A DNA stretch of 9,874 nucleotides from an uncultured Verrucomicrobiota bacterium (GTDB lineage: Bacteria > Verrucomicrobiota > Verrucomicrobiia > Limisphaerales > SXTU01). The first letter of the stretch is position 1; each line of letters starts with the position of its first letter. The DNA lies in assembly GCA_903863315.1 (NCBI GenBank), contig CAIPBN010000621.1:1-9874 (forward strand). The letters are read 5' to 3'. The translations under genes and the position numbers were made by a program. Positions 1 through 6,906 of this stretch are shown here, piece after piece. The notes below the pieces were generated by a model. The model was not told the DNA's origin and made no database searches. It saw only the letters and a program-made list of their open reading frames with translations.

Positions 1-245
1 ACGGTGCTGAAGGTTTCGAGCAGCCAGTTTGCGAGGCGGTCGAAGGAGACGATTTGCAGGCGCGAGTAGCCGGCGAGGTTCGGGCTTTCCAGAATTTGGC
101 GCTCCAACTGAAACGTCGCCTGCTTGGGTGCGAGGAGCAGGAGCGGCGGGCCGTCGGGAGCGCGCTTCAGCTCGGTGCGGATTTCCTCCAGGCAACGCCA
201 AGTCTTGCCGCTGCCGGCAGGGCCGAGGAGGAAGTGGACGCGCAC
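1..245 (-). CDS. addB: AddB-type helicase-nuclease subunit, N-terminal fragment (runs off left edge)
   Basis: Reading the minus strand leftward from a GTG at 245 gives an open frame to the window edge, about 81 codons. It begins MRVHFLLGPAGSGKTWR, in which GPAGSGKT is a Walker A nucleotide-binding loop. It continues with LLLLAPKQATFQLER and then LQIVSFDRLANWLLE. This order (P-loop close to the N-terminus, LxPxQATFQxE, then SFxRLA) is what I know from AddB/RexB, the partner of AddA in the double-strand-break repair helicase-nuclease. AddB also carries a C-terminal PD-(D/E)XK nuclease, which would lie outside the window. An in-frame stop precedes the only other candidate start, TTG at 272..270. 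That TTG lies in the short repeat, so GTG at 245 is preferred, although no clear ribosome binding site is seen for either. The family call is good; AddB versus another PD-(D/E)XK helicase-like protein is less certain. Confidence 0.8.
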   Translation of the reverse strand, partial: MRVHFLLGPAGSGKTWRCLEEIRTELKRAPDGPPLLLLAPKQATFQLERQILESPNLAGYSRLQIVSFDRLANWLLETFST

Positions 246-269
246 GCCGCGATGGTCGGGGGCAGCGCT

Positions 270-296
270 CAAAGTTCAAGGTTCAAAGTTCTTTGA
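270..296. repeat. TTCAAAG mini-repeat with a small palindrome
   Basis: Three near-identical 7-base units lie in tandem (AAGTTCA, AGGTTCA, AAGTTCT at 272-292). CAAAGTTC recurs exactly 14 bases apart, at 270 and 284. The right end forms the palindrome TCAAAG-TT-CTTTGA (283-296). The tract is much more AT-rich than its surroundings and lies just upstream of the addB-like start, inside the divergent gap. Repeats of this flavour are, as I recall, scattered between genes in some Verrucomicrobiota and Bacteroidota genomes; that is memory, not something tested here. Confidence 0.55.
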
Positions 297-406
297 TCCT
301 TGGTTGGCCAGGAAAGGCAGTTTCAGCACATGGAGCGCGGTGGCGGCCGGAACCTGCGTCTGCAACCGGATATTGCGACCCTGTGGAACTTGGATACGCT
401 GCTCCC

Positions 407-2776
407 ATGTCTTCCACCGGAGTGCGTTCCTGGGTTGCTGGTGCCTGCATGTTGTCGGTTGGGCTGGCTGGCGGGTATTTCGCCGGGCGCAACGGGTTGT
501 CTGACACGTCGTCTTCGAATCAGACCACGGCGTCACCTGCCCCTGCCACGCCGCCGATTAAACCTGCGGCCGCAAAGAAGCCCGGGAAGGAATCGCGCGG
601 GGCCGACCTCGCGAATGCAGGTGCTTCTGCCAGCAGCGCGCCGCGCTCGCTTGAAGAAATCGTTGCGAAGCTACGGCAGGCGATGGCCGATCCGCAATAC
701 ATGCGGTCGGGTCAGGAGATCTTCGCCGCCATTCAGAATCTTGCGCCTGCTGACATTCCGGTGGTGCTGGCGCAAATCAAGGAACAGGGCGGGCAGCGGA
801 ATTTTTACAGCATCCTCGCCGCGCTTATGCCGCGTTGGGCGGAGGCGGACCCGCAGGCGGCGTTGATTTATGCGCAGTCGCTCACGCGCGTGAACGAGCG
901 GCAGGTTGCACTCAGCGCTGTGTTTTCAGGTTGGGTGCGCCGTGATGTGGAGGCGGCAATCTCAGCGGTGGAGCGGCTCAAGTCCAACGAAGAGCGGCGC
1001 AGCGCGTGGTCGGCCATCCTGCCTGAGCTGGCGCGGCAGTCGCCGGAACGCGCGCTGGAGCTGCATGCGAAGCTGCCGAAAGGGGAGGCGCAATACGGTT
1101 ACAGTTACAGCTCGGCTCAGAGCATTTTCATGGTGTGGGCGCAGAGCGATCCAGCCGGCGCAGCAGTGCGGGCAATGCAGCTTCCTGGCCGGGAACGCGA
1201 TCAGGTCGTCAGTGGCATTGCGTCGCAGTGGGCGATGAAAGATGTGCAGGCCGCGCTCACCTGGGCACAGGGTTTGCCGGAGGGCAACACCAAACGCAAT
1301 GCCACGCGAGCCGTGTTGGGCGAGCTGGCCAACCAGAACCCGCAGTCTGCCGCGCAACTCGCCCTGACGCTCACTGGCACGGCCCAGCAGGAGGCCATGG
1401 CCACCGTCGCCGCAGCGTGGGGGCAGTCGGATCTCACCAGTGCGCTGACGTGGGCGCAGAACCTCACCGATCCCCGCGCGCGCGACCGGGCGCTGCAATC
1501 GCTGGGCAACGAGTGGGCGCGGCGGGATCCGCAGTCGGCGGCGGCGTATGTGAACAACCTGCCGTCCGGGCAGTTGAAGAACAATCTGCTCTCGAACATC
1601 GCGTCGGCGTGGGCCAACACGGATTCAAAGGCCGCACTCGAATGGGTGCAGACACTGCCGTCGGGCCAGGCGAGGAACAACGCGTTGCAAAGCGTGGTGA
1701 GCCAGATGAGCCATCGGGACCCCGCTGCTGCCGCCGCCTGGCTGGAGGCTCTGCCTTCGGGCGGTTCGCGCCAGAGCTACTTGTTCAGCAACGTGGCCAG
1801 CCAGTGGGCTCAACAGGATCCGGAACGCGCTGCGGAGTGGGTGAAGCGGCTGCCGCCCGGAGCCGGCCAGCGGGATGCGGCGAACAACATCATCCACCAG
1901 TTGGCGGAGGCGAATCCCAAGCTGGCCGCCGACTTTGCCCTGTCACTGCCGCCCGGACAGTCGCAGCAGAACAGCGTCGGCAACGTCGCCTCACGCTGGG
2001 CGGCGAGCGACGTGAAGGGCGCGGTCGAATGGGCCCAGCAGCTTCCCGAGGGTGGTTTGCGGGACAGCGCTTTGCGCAACGTGGCAAGTGCGTGGGCGCA
2101 GAACGATCCTCAGTCGGCCGCCGCGTTCGCCCAGAACCTGCCGCCTGGTGGAGCACAGAAGAGCGCGCTGTCTTCGGTTGCGAGTGCGTGGGCCGGTCAG
2201 GATCCAAAGGCTGCGGCGCAATGGGTGACGGGCCTGGGCAACACGGAAAATTCCGGCGATTTGCTGCGGAGTGTGGCGCAAGGCTGGGCGCAGAACGCGC
2301 CGGCAGAGGCGGCGGCGTGGGTGGCTACGCTGCCCGTGGGCAAGGAACAGAACAACGCGGCGCTGGCCATTGTGAGCACCTGGTCTTATCAGGAGCCGGC
2401 GGCGACGGCGGCGTGGGTGAGTGCTTTTCCCGAAGGCCAGACCCGCGAAAATGCCATGCGCAGTGTGGTTTCCGGCTGGGCACAAAATGATCCTGCCGGT
2501 GCAAGCGGCTGGCTGGGGACGTTGCCGGCGGGGAAATCTCGTGAGAAGGCCATCGAGGCGTATGTGGACCAGGTGTCCTATCAGGAGCCCGCGTTGGCGG
2601 CGAAGTGGGTTCTTGAGCTGGCGTCCGCAGACACCAAGCAAGGCCAGGTCTCCTACCGGATTGATAATCTCGCCCGGCAGTGGTTGCAGCAGGACGAAAC
2701 CGCCGCGCGCGCGTGGATTCAGCAGGCACCGATTTCGGAGGAGAAGCGCCGGGCGCTGCTGGAGCGGAAACGGTAG
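407..2776 (+). CDS. Membrane-anchored protein with about twenty 32-residue alpha-solenoid repeats
   Basis: The protein has 789 residues from ATG 407 to TAG 2774-2776. The frame is open back to position 29, but that extension would overlap the divergent addB-like gene and has no coding character. ATG 407 directly precedes a hydrophobic stretch (residues 9-27, WVAGACMLSVGLAGGYFAG) that acts as a signal anchor or signal peptide. Next come a Ser/Pro/Ala/Lys linker (about 29-80), a helical cap (about 80-135), and about 20 tandem repeats of 32 residues to the C-terminus. Each repeat is built on a conserved W-A, then D-P, then A-A-x-W, then L-P-x-G, then R/K near its end. That pattern suggests two helices per unit, like TPR or Sel1 solenoids, and so a scaffold or binding role. 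I know no experimental function for this class. No Shine-Dalgarno sequence is seen; a TACGCT box at 395-400 would place transcription start almost on the ATG, which is speculative. Confidence 0.85.
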   Translation: MSSTGVRSWVAGACMLSVGLAGGYFAGRNGLSDTSSSNQTTASPAPATPPIKPAAAKKPGKESRGADLANAGASASSAPRSLEEIVAKLRQAMADPQYMRSGQEIFAAIQNLAPADIPVVLAQIKEQGGQRNFYSILAALMPRWAEADPQAALIYAQSLTRVNERQVALSAVFSGWVRRDVEAAISAVERLKSNEERRSAWSAILPELARQSPERALELHAKLPKGEAQYGYSYSSAQSIFMVWAQSDPAGAAVRAMQLPGRERDQVVSGIASQWAMKDVQAALTWAQGLPEGNTKRNATRAVLGELANQNPQSAAQLALTLTGTAQQEAMATVAAAWGQSDLTSALTWAQNLTDPRARDRALQSLGNEWARRDPQSAAAYVNNLPSGQLKNNLLSNIASAWANTDSKAALEWVQTLPSGQARNNALQSVVSQMSHRDPAAAAAWLEALPSGGSRQSYLFSNVASQWAQQDPERAAEWVKRLPPGAGQRDAANNIIHQLAEANPKLAADFALSLPPGQSQQNSVGNVASRWAASDVKGAVEWAQQLPEGGLRDSALRNVASAWAQNDPQSAAAFAQNLPPGGAQKSALSSVASAWAGQDPKAAAQWVTGLGNTENSGDLLRSVAQGWAQNAPAEAAAWVATLPVGKEQNNAALAIVSTWSYQEPAATAAWVSAFPEGQTRENAMRSVVSGWAQNDPAGASGWLGTLPAGKSREKAIEAYVDQVSYQEPALAAKWVLELASADTKQGQVSYRIDNLARQWLQQDETAARAWIQQAPISEEKRRALLERKR
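812..2773 (+). repeat. Coding tandem repeat, about 20 x 96 bp (32 residues)
   Basis: Protein residues about 136-789 of the solenoid gene divide into units of mostly exactly 32 residues. Well-conserved units include those starting LRNVASAWAQNDPQ, LSSVASAWAGQDPK and MRSVVSGWAQNDPA. A few units are degenerate: Trp is replaced in LQSVVSQMSHRDP and ANNIIHQLAEANP, and one early unit carries a YGYSYSS insertion near its end. The DNA copies have diverged more than the protein pattern, which points to an old expansion under protein-level selection and not to a recent duplication. Confidence 0.85.
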
Positions 2777-2777
2777 G

Positions 2778-4397
2778 CTAGTTCTGGCGGACGACCTGTA
2801 GGGAGCCGAGGTCAAACCACGCGCGGCCCTTCTCGGCGCGGAGTTCGCAGACCAGCATGACTTCCGTGCCGGGACCGGGCACTTCAAACTCAAAGGTGAT
2901 TTTCTTCCAGTCGTTGTCCCCGCTGACTTGGTTGGGCCGGGACGAACCGGAAATGCGCAGGCCCGCGCCTTCGCCGGTGGGTTCCTTGAGCGGCACGACG
3001 TCCTTGGTGGCGACTTTGCCTTCGAAGCGGGATTTGCCGGCGTCCAGCAGCACCCGGGTGCGCCAGGAGGCCACGACGCGGTTGGGTTTTTCGAGATTGA
3101 TTTCCAAGGCCTTCACGCCGCCTCGGTCAGCCTCGCCCAGCTTGGATTCACCCGAATCGAGCTGCGGCTCCCACTTGCCGATCTTCAGCACGCCGTTGGC
3201 GTCGGGCTTGACCGGCTTGGGCGGTGCGATGCCCACCTGCTTCTGAATGCCGGTGATGCGTGCGAGCAGGCGGTTGTTCGTGTCCCGGGTGGTGTTGTCG
3301 AAGTTCTTCGCCGCGCCTTCGTTCATCTCGGCCAGCACGGGCCGGACGCGGGCATGGACCTTGGCGGTTTCGTTGGTGAGGAACTCGGCGGTGAAGACGT
3401 TGGTGAGCAGGTAGCCCACGCGGTCGCGATAAAGCTGCTTCGTCTGCGGAAGCTGCCACAGGGCACTGGTGACCATGCCGCCCATGCTGTCGAAGACGGG
3501 GAAGTTCGGGTCGCCGAAAAGCTGGTCCATGCCGGAGGCGAGGAAGTAAACCTTGGTGCTGCCAGCCGGGACGAGCAGCCGGTAGTTGTTGCGGTTGCGC
3601 GCGTAGCCATCCCAGTGTGCGGTCATCATCTCCAAGGCCACCACCGAGAGAAAATGGTCGATCGCCAAGGTTTCTTCCAGCCGTTCGGCGCGCTTCTTCA
3701 GGTCCGGCTCGCGGCAGGCGGCGACCAGCCCCTTTAGGTCGGCTTGATCATTCGTGCCCTGGCCAATTTTACGGTCCTTGCGCTGATCAATGTCCGCGCA
3801 GAATCCGCCATCGTAGAAGGTGCCCGCCTTGCTGCCGAAATGGTTGCGCATGAACTGCGTGTCAAAGCCCTCCTTGAGCACGTAGAAGCCCAGGTCACGG
3901 CCATTGAGCCAGACACGGGCGTGCGAAATCCGCAACGCGGGGACTCCACCGGCGTTGAAGATGGCGGAAGCGAGATACTCGTTGAGGTAGGTGCCGTCCT
4001 GCACCGAGTTGTTGAGGTGGATCTTGTCCAAGCCGTGAAACTTTTGTTTCTCGCGGTATTTGTCGAAGTTCAAGGTCAGGGCTGGTCGGTCGTTGACGGG
4101 CCGGAAGCTGCCAGCCGCGCCTTTGAGGTGGATGCCCACGTCGTTGAAGATGAAGTCATCCCCCTCGCGCACGGTGCAGCGGACGTAGCTGCGCTGGTCC
4201 TTGTTGAGCTTGGCGAGTTCCGCCGGGGAAATTTCGATGCGGAGCTTGGGGATGATCCCTTGACTGAAAAAGACATTGTCGGGCGCCTCCGGATGACTGC
4301 TGGCGGCAGGGCTGCCGAGTGCGCTCAGCAGGGCCAGCACCATGGTGGAAAGCCAGGCGGGCAGGCCGAGGGCGGGGTTCTGAACTGACAAGCGCAT
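2778..4397 (-). CDS. Secreted CotH-family protein with C-terminal beta domain
   Basis: The protein has 539 residues from ATG 4397 to TAG 2780-2778. The frame extends to 4565, but ATG 4397 gives a plain signal peptide (hydrophobic about 12-32, ending near SPAASS) and leaves room for the divergent promoters. Residues about 45-390 match the CotH family (PF08757): KLRIEISPAELAKL at the start, DVGIHLKGAAGSFR, the block HWDGYARNRNNYR with Asp263, and SGMDQLFGD with Asp291. CotH proteins are atypical kinases; Bacillus CotH phosphorylates spore-coat proteins. The conserved Asp and Asn positions look present here, but activity is not shown. Residues about 400-539 (IGKWEPQLDSGES, then a region ending GRAWFDLGSLQVV) resemble a carbohydrate-binding-module jelly roll. 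Bacteria of this group do not make spores, so a role in modifying an exported or surface protein is more likely. The gene is convergent with the solenoid gene, with one base between the stop codons. Confidence 0.88.
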   Translation of the reverse strand: MRLSVQNPALGLPAWLSTMVLALLSALGSPAASSHPEAPDNVFFSQGIIPKLRIEISPAELAKLNKDQRSYVRCTVREGDDFIFNDVGIHLKGAAGSFRPVNDRPALTLNFDKYREKQKFHGLDKIHLNNSVQDGTYLNEYLASAIFNAGGVPALRISHARVWLNGRDLGFYVLKEGFDTQFMRNHFGSKAGTFYDGGFCADIDQRKDRKIGQGTNDQADLKGLVAACREPDLKKRAERLEETLAIDHFLSVVALEMMTAHWDGYARNRNNYRLLVPAGSTKVYFLASGMDQLFGDPNFPVFDSMGGMVTSALWQLPQTKQLYRDRVGYLLTNVFTAEFLTNETAKVHARVRPVLAEMNEGAAKNFDNTTRDTNNRLLARITGIQKQVGIAPPKPVKPDANGVLKIGKWEPQLDSGESKLGEADRGGVKALEINLEKPNRVVASWRTRVLLDAGKSRFEGKVATKDVVPLKEPTGEGAGLRISGSSRPNQVSGDNDWKKITFEFEVPGPGTEVMLVCELRAEKGRAWFDLGSLQVVRQN

Positions 4398-4434
4398 CCG
4401 GGTTTTGACTCTGCGTTCGGTTGTGACGTTCGAA

Positions 4435-4462
4435 ACTATGGGACAAAGTTTCCGCCCTGCAA
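4435..4462 (-). promoter_or_regulatory. Possible promoter for the CotH-family gene
   Basis: On the minus strand, TTGCAG (4462-4457) and CATAGT (4440-4435) are separated by 16 bases. The -10 box matches the sigma-70 consensus at four of six positions, and the -35 only in its TTG. Transcription would begin near 4428, giving a leader of about 30 bases before ATG 4397. This is a weak prediction. Confidence 0.25.
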
Positions 4463-4505
4463 GCCATCGGTGTGAAACGCCGCCGAATTTGGGGCAAAGC
4501 CACGG

Positions 4506-4534
4506 TTGGCAACCAATCCGGTTCGTGCGATAAG
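4506..4534 (+). promoter_or_regulatory. Probable sigma-70-type promoter for the lipoprotein-DUF3299 unit
   Basis: TTGGCA (4506-4511) and GATAAG (4529-4534) are separated by exactly 17 bases. The -35 box matches TTGACA at five of six positions, and the -10 matches TATAAT at four of six. Transcription would start near 4541, leaving a leader of about 23 bases before ATG 4564. It lies back to back with the weaker candidate promoter for the CotH-family gene. Confidence 0.45.
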
Positions 4535-4563
4535 CAGGGCGCTTGAACAAACAAACCTCCTCC

Positions 4564-5052
4564 ATGAAAACCCTGTTAGCTCTTTCCTGTGCCGCCGTGC
4601 TGGCCTTCGGTCTTGGTTGCGATCAGTCCAAATCTTCCTCTGGCCATGGCCATGGAGGACATCATCACGAGCCGCCGCATGGCGGGACCGCCATCGACCT
4701 TGGTAATGAGGAGGCGCATCTGGAGTTCGTGCTCGATGCTGCGGCGGGCAAGCTCACCTGCTACGTGCTCAAGCCCCACATGAGCGGCTTCCAGCGCATC
4801 ACGCAGGAGACGCTGGAACTCGCCGCCACCGTGGCGGGCAAGCCGGAGATGCTCACGCTCACGGCCGTCGCCAACGCCGCCACCGGCGAGAAGGCCGGGG
4901 ACACCTCGCAGTTCGAGGCGCAGGCGGACTGGCTCAAGACGGCGAAGAGCTTCGATGCGGAGCTGAAGAAGATTGGCGTGCGGGGCAAGGACTACACCGC
5001 GCTGAAATTTAACTTTCCGAAGGGCAGCGCCGACGCGGGCGTCCATAAGTGA
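4564..5052 (+). CDS. His-rich putative lipoprotein, candidate metal binder
   Basis: The protein has 162 residues. It starts MKTLLALSCAAVLAFGLGC, a lipoprotein-like signal with Cys19 as the likely lipidated residue, although the box before it (F-G-L-G) is not ideal. A TTG seven codons upstream (4543) is in frame, but ATG 4564 gives the proper signal peptide. Residues 27-41 contain six histidines (GHGHGGHHHEPPHGG), a typical metal-binding tract. The rest is a beta-rich domain starting TAIDLGNEEAHLEFVLDA and containing KLTCYVLKPHM. It recalls small His-rich proteins of Planctomycetes and Verrucomicrobia, and leading domains of metal-efflux adaptor proteins, but I cannot name a family. Asp at +2 after the Cys would mean inner-membrane retention under the E. 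coli rule, which may not hold here. It lies 7 bp before the DUF3299 gene and is probably co-transcribed with it. No Shine-Dalgarno sequence is visible. Confidence 0.8.
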   Translation: MKTLLALSCAAVLAFGLGCDQSKSSSGHGHGGHHHEPPHGGTAIDLGNEEAHLEFVLDAAAGKLTCYVLKPHMSGFQRITQETLELAATVAGKPEMLTLTAVANAATGEKAGDTSQFEAQADWLKTAKSFDAELKKIGVRGKDYTALKFNFPKGSADAGVHK

Positions 5053-5059
5053 GCCGACT

Positions 5060-5680
5060 ATGAAATACTCGCTCCCATTCTGCGTTGTGGCCGCTGCTGG
5101 TTGTCTGCTCGTCCATGCCGCTGAGCCAGCCAAGTCCGGCAAGAAGGAGGTGCGCGGCGCTCCGATTCAGAAGCTCGCGCCACCTCCGACCAACGCAGCC
5201 CCGACGACCGCAGAGAGCAAGGCCCCAGCCCCCGGCGCGGTGCAGAAGGACGGGGACTTCCTCATCGTTGGCTTCGATCGGCTGGCTTCCTTCAACTACG
5301 ACGTGCCGGACGAAGCCCCGGTGGGAACCAACAAGACCGTGAAGGTCGAGGCCCCCAAGGAACAGATTCCTCCCGCAGTGAAGGCGTTCGACAAGCAGCG
5401 CGTTGCGCTCAAGGGCTTCATGCTGCCCTTGAAGGTCGAAGGCGGGCTCATCACCGAGCTCCTCATCATGCGCGACCAGTCCATGTGCTGCTACGGCACG
5501 GTGCCCAAGATCAACGAGTGGGTCAGCGTCAAGATGACCGGCAAGGGCGTGAAACCCATCATGGATCAGGCCGTGACGCTTTACGGCAAGCTGCACGTCG
5601 GCGAAATCCGGGAGAATGGTTACCTAGTGGGCATTTACCAGATGGACGGCGAGCGCATCGCCGGACCGCTGGATTTGTGA
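5060..5680 (+). CDS. Exported DUF3299 family protein
   Basis: The protein has 206 residues, ATG 5060 to TGA 5678-5680. It starts 7 bp after the lipoprotein stop, so the two form an operon. The N-terminus (MKYSLPFCVVAAAGCLLVHA) is a signal peptide, and residues about 22-65 are a Pro/Ala/Lys linker. The conserved domain follows: FDRLASFNYDVPDE, then RVALKGFMLPLKVEGG, then LLIMRDQSMCCYG with Cys143-Cys144, then GKLHVGEIRENGYLVGIYQM near the end. This is the DUF3299 (PF11736) pattern, a small exported domain of unknown function. As I recall, proteobacterial members lie near ABC transporter or metal-uptake genes. The vicinal cysteines, together with the His-rich neighbour, suggest a metal or redox role; that is inference. 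The length is normal for the family. Confidence 0.85.
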   Translation: MKYSLPFCVVAAAGCLLVHAAEPAKSGKKEVRGAPIQKLAPPPTNAAPTTAESKAPAPGAVQKDGDFLIVGFDRLASFNYDVPDEAPVGTNKTVKVEAPKEQIPPAVKAFDKQRVALKGFMLPLKVEGGLITELLIMRDQSMCCYGTVPKINEWVSVKMTGKGVKPIMDQAVTLYGKLHVGEIRENGYLVGIYQMDGERIAGPLDL

Positions 5681-5821
5681 GGTGGGTCACATTTCCAGAT
5701 GCTCATCCGATGTGCTCAAAACAGCCCTTGGACTCCTGAGCTTCGAGGCGGCTGAGTCCCCGGCCTCTTTCCGTGAATTTGTCGTGAACACCTCAGCGTC
5801 GGCTCCTACAGTTTGCCAACC
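5681..5821 (+). other. Intergenic gap between the DUF3299 gene and the toroid gene
   Basis: This 141-bp stretch contains no convincing gene. It holds the weak hairpin described separately. TACAGT at 5807-5812 matches a -10 box at four of six positions, but no well-spaced -35 precedes it: TTGTCG at 5779 is 22 bases away. If TACAGT were used, transcription would begin within a few bases of the GTG start at 5822. Confidence 0.4.
5730..5759 (+). terminator. Weak hairpin, possible terminator of the lipoprotein-DUF3299 unit
   Basis: GGACTC (5730-5735) and GAGTCC (5754-5759) form a perfect 6-bp stem. An inner AGC/GCT pairing can extend it past a three-base bulge. No T-run follows, so it is not a standard intrinsic terminator and could be chance. 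Confidence 0.2.
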
Positions 5822-6883
5822 GTGAAAAACTTGCTTTCAACCACCTTGGTCGCCGTTTGCCTGGGTGCGTTCATTCCCGCCGCGCTGGCCGCCGGCGCAC
5901 CGGGTTCCTCCATCCGTCCCAAGGATACCGTCATCGTGGATGCCAAGACGGAGGCGATCATCAAGGGCGCGCTCAAGTATCTGGCCTCCAAGCAACAGGC
6001 ATCCGGGGCGTGGGGCTTCAGTGGCGAGGAGCAGAAACGTCAGGTGGCCATGACCGGCTACACGCTCATGGCCATGCAGGCGGCTGGCCAGCTCCCCGGC
6101 GAGGGCGAATATGGCAAGAACGTCACTGCCGGGATGAATTACCTCCTCGATTCCATCGGTCCCGACGGTCTCTACAACATGCGCAGCGACGGGCAATACA
6201 TGTATTCCCATGGCATCGCCACCATCGCGCTGGCTGAGCTTTACGGCCAGACCAAGTCCCCGACCATGCGTCCGAAGCTCGACAAGGCCGTGAAGGTCAT
6301 CATCAGCGCGCAGGCCACTGAACCGGGCCATGAAGGCGGCTGGCGCTACCGGCCAGTTGCGAAAGACGCTGACATCTCCGTCACCGTGCTGTGCCTGGTC
6401 GCTTTGCGCGCGGCGAAGAACGGCGGTCTCGAAGTCCCGCAGCGCACCATCGAGGAGGCCGTTACCTACGTGAAGCGTTGCCAGGACGAGCGCACTGGGG
6501 GCTTTTGCTACCAGCCACAGCGGGACCCCGGCTTCGCCCGCACGGCGGCGGCGATTTACTCCCTGCAAGTCTGCGGCCTCTACGAGGATCCGATGGTCAA
6601 GAAGGGCTCCGCGTATCTCTTTGAGAACCTGCGCGACGATCACGAGTGGTTCACCTACGGAAACTTCTATGCCGCCTCCGCGCAATACATGGTCGGGGGC
6701 GAGACCTGGCAGAAGTGGTATGCGAAGGTCAACGGGGTGCTGCAATCGCAGGTGGTCAAGCAGGGCGACGTGGCCTACTGGGAATCGCGCGGTCGCGGCG
6801 GTGTCGGCCCGACCTTCTGCACCGCGGTTTACACGATGATTCTAGCAATGCCGTATCACTACATCCCGCTGTATCAGCGGTGA
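5822..6883 (+). CDS. Exported prenyltransferase/squalene-oxidase-repeat protein without cyclase motif
   Basis: The protein has 353 residues from GTG 5822 to TGA 6881-6883. A TTG three codons earlier (5813) is also in frame, but GTG yields the signal peptide MKNLLSTTLVAVCLGAFIPA, ending at an A-L-A-A site. The mature part is a string of helical repeats with QW-like motifs (Q...G-x-W or G-G-F): KQQASGAWGF near residue 58, QATEPGHEGGWRY near 164, CQDERTGGFCY near 220, and a weaker Q-GDVAYW near the C-terminus. This is the alpha/alpha-toroid fold of PF13243/PF00432. The DxDD acid motif of class II cyclases and the DCTAE-type motif of squalene-hopene cyclase are absent; the nearest thing is DADIS. 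The protein is half the length of a real cyclase and is exported, so terpene cyclisation is unlikely. A binding or structural role is more plausible. It lies 33 bp before the PA14 gene. Confidence 0.85.
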   Translation: MKNLLSTTLVAVCLGAFIPAALAAGAPGSSIRPKDTVIVDAKTEAIIKGALKYLASKQQASGAWGFSGEEQKRQVAMTGYTLMAMQAAGQLPGEGEYGKNVTAGMNYLLDSIGPDGLYNMRSDGQYMYSHGIATIALAELYGQTKSPTMRPKLDKAVKVIISAQATEPGHEGGWRYRPVAKDADISVTVLCLVALRAAKNGGLEVPQRTIEEAVTYVKRCQDERTGGFCYQPQRDPGFARTAAAIYSLQVCGLYEDPMVKKGSAYLFENLRDDHEWFTYGNFYAASAQYMVGGETWQKWYAKVNGVLQSQVVKQGDVAYWESRGRGGVGPTFCTAVYTMILAMPYHYIPLYQR

Positions 6884-6906
6884 GAGAGCAGTAGGTGGAA
6901 ATTCGA

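Noticed and set aside
29..406. N-terminal extension of the solenoid protein by 126 residues (open back to 29)
   Set aside because: It runs antisense to the addB-like coding region, reads as Arg/Gly-rich shadow sequence and precedes a clear signal anchor starting at ATG 407.
1135..2490. A 451-codon plus-strand frame inside the solenoid gene
   Set aside because: Low-complexity Gly/Ala/Arg shadow in a different frame of a GC-rich repeat gene; the other frame has clear repeats.
812..2773. CRISPR or non-coding tandem array
   Set aside because: The periodicity is 96 bp in frame, conserved at protein level and not at DNA level; there are no identical repeats or spacers.
1991..2893. A 300-codon minus-strand frame
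   Set aside because: Antisense to the solenoid repeats and overlapping the end of the CotH gene; Arg/Pro-rich with no motif.
2928..3737. A 269-codon plus-strand frame
   Set aside because: Antisense shadow of the well-supported CotH gene.
4398..4565. N-terminal extension of the CotH protein up to 4565
   Set aside because: It would bury the signal peptide at ATG 4397 and overlap the promoter and start of the divergent lipoprotein gene.
5837..6745. A 302-codon minus-strand frame
   Set aside because: Antisense to the squalene-oxidase-repeat gene, with no signal, motif or start context.
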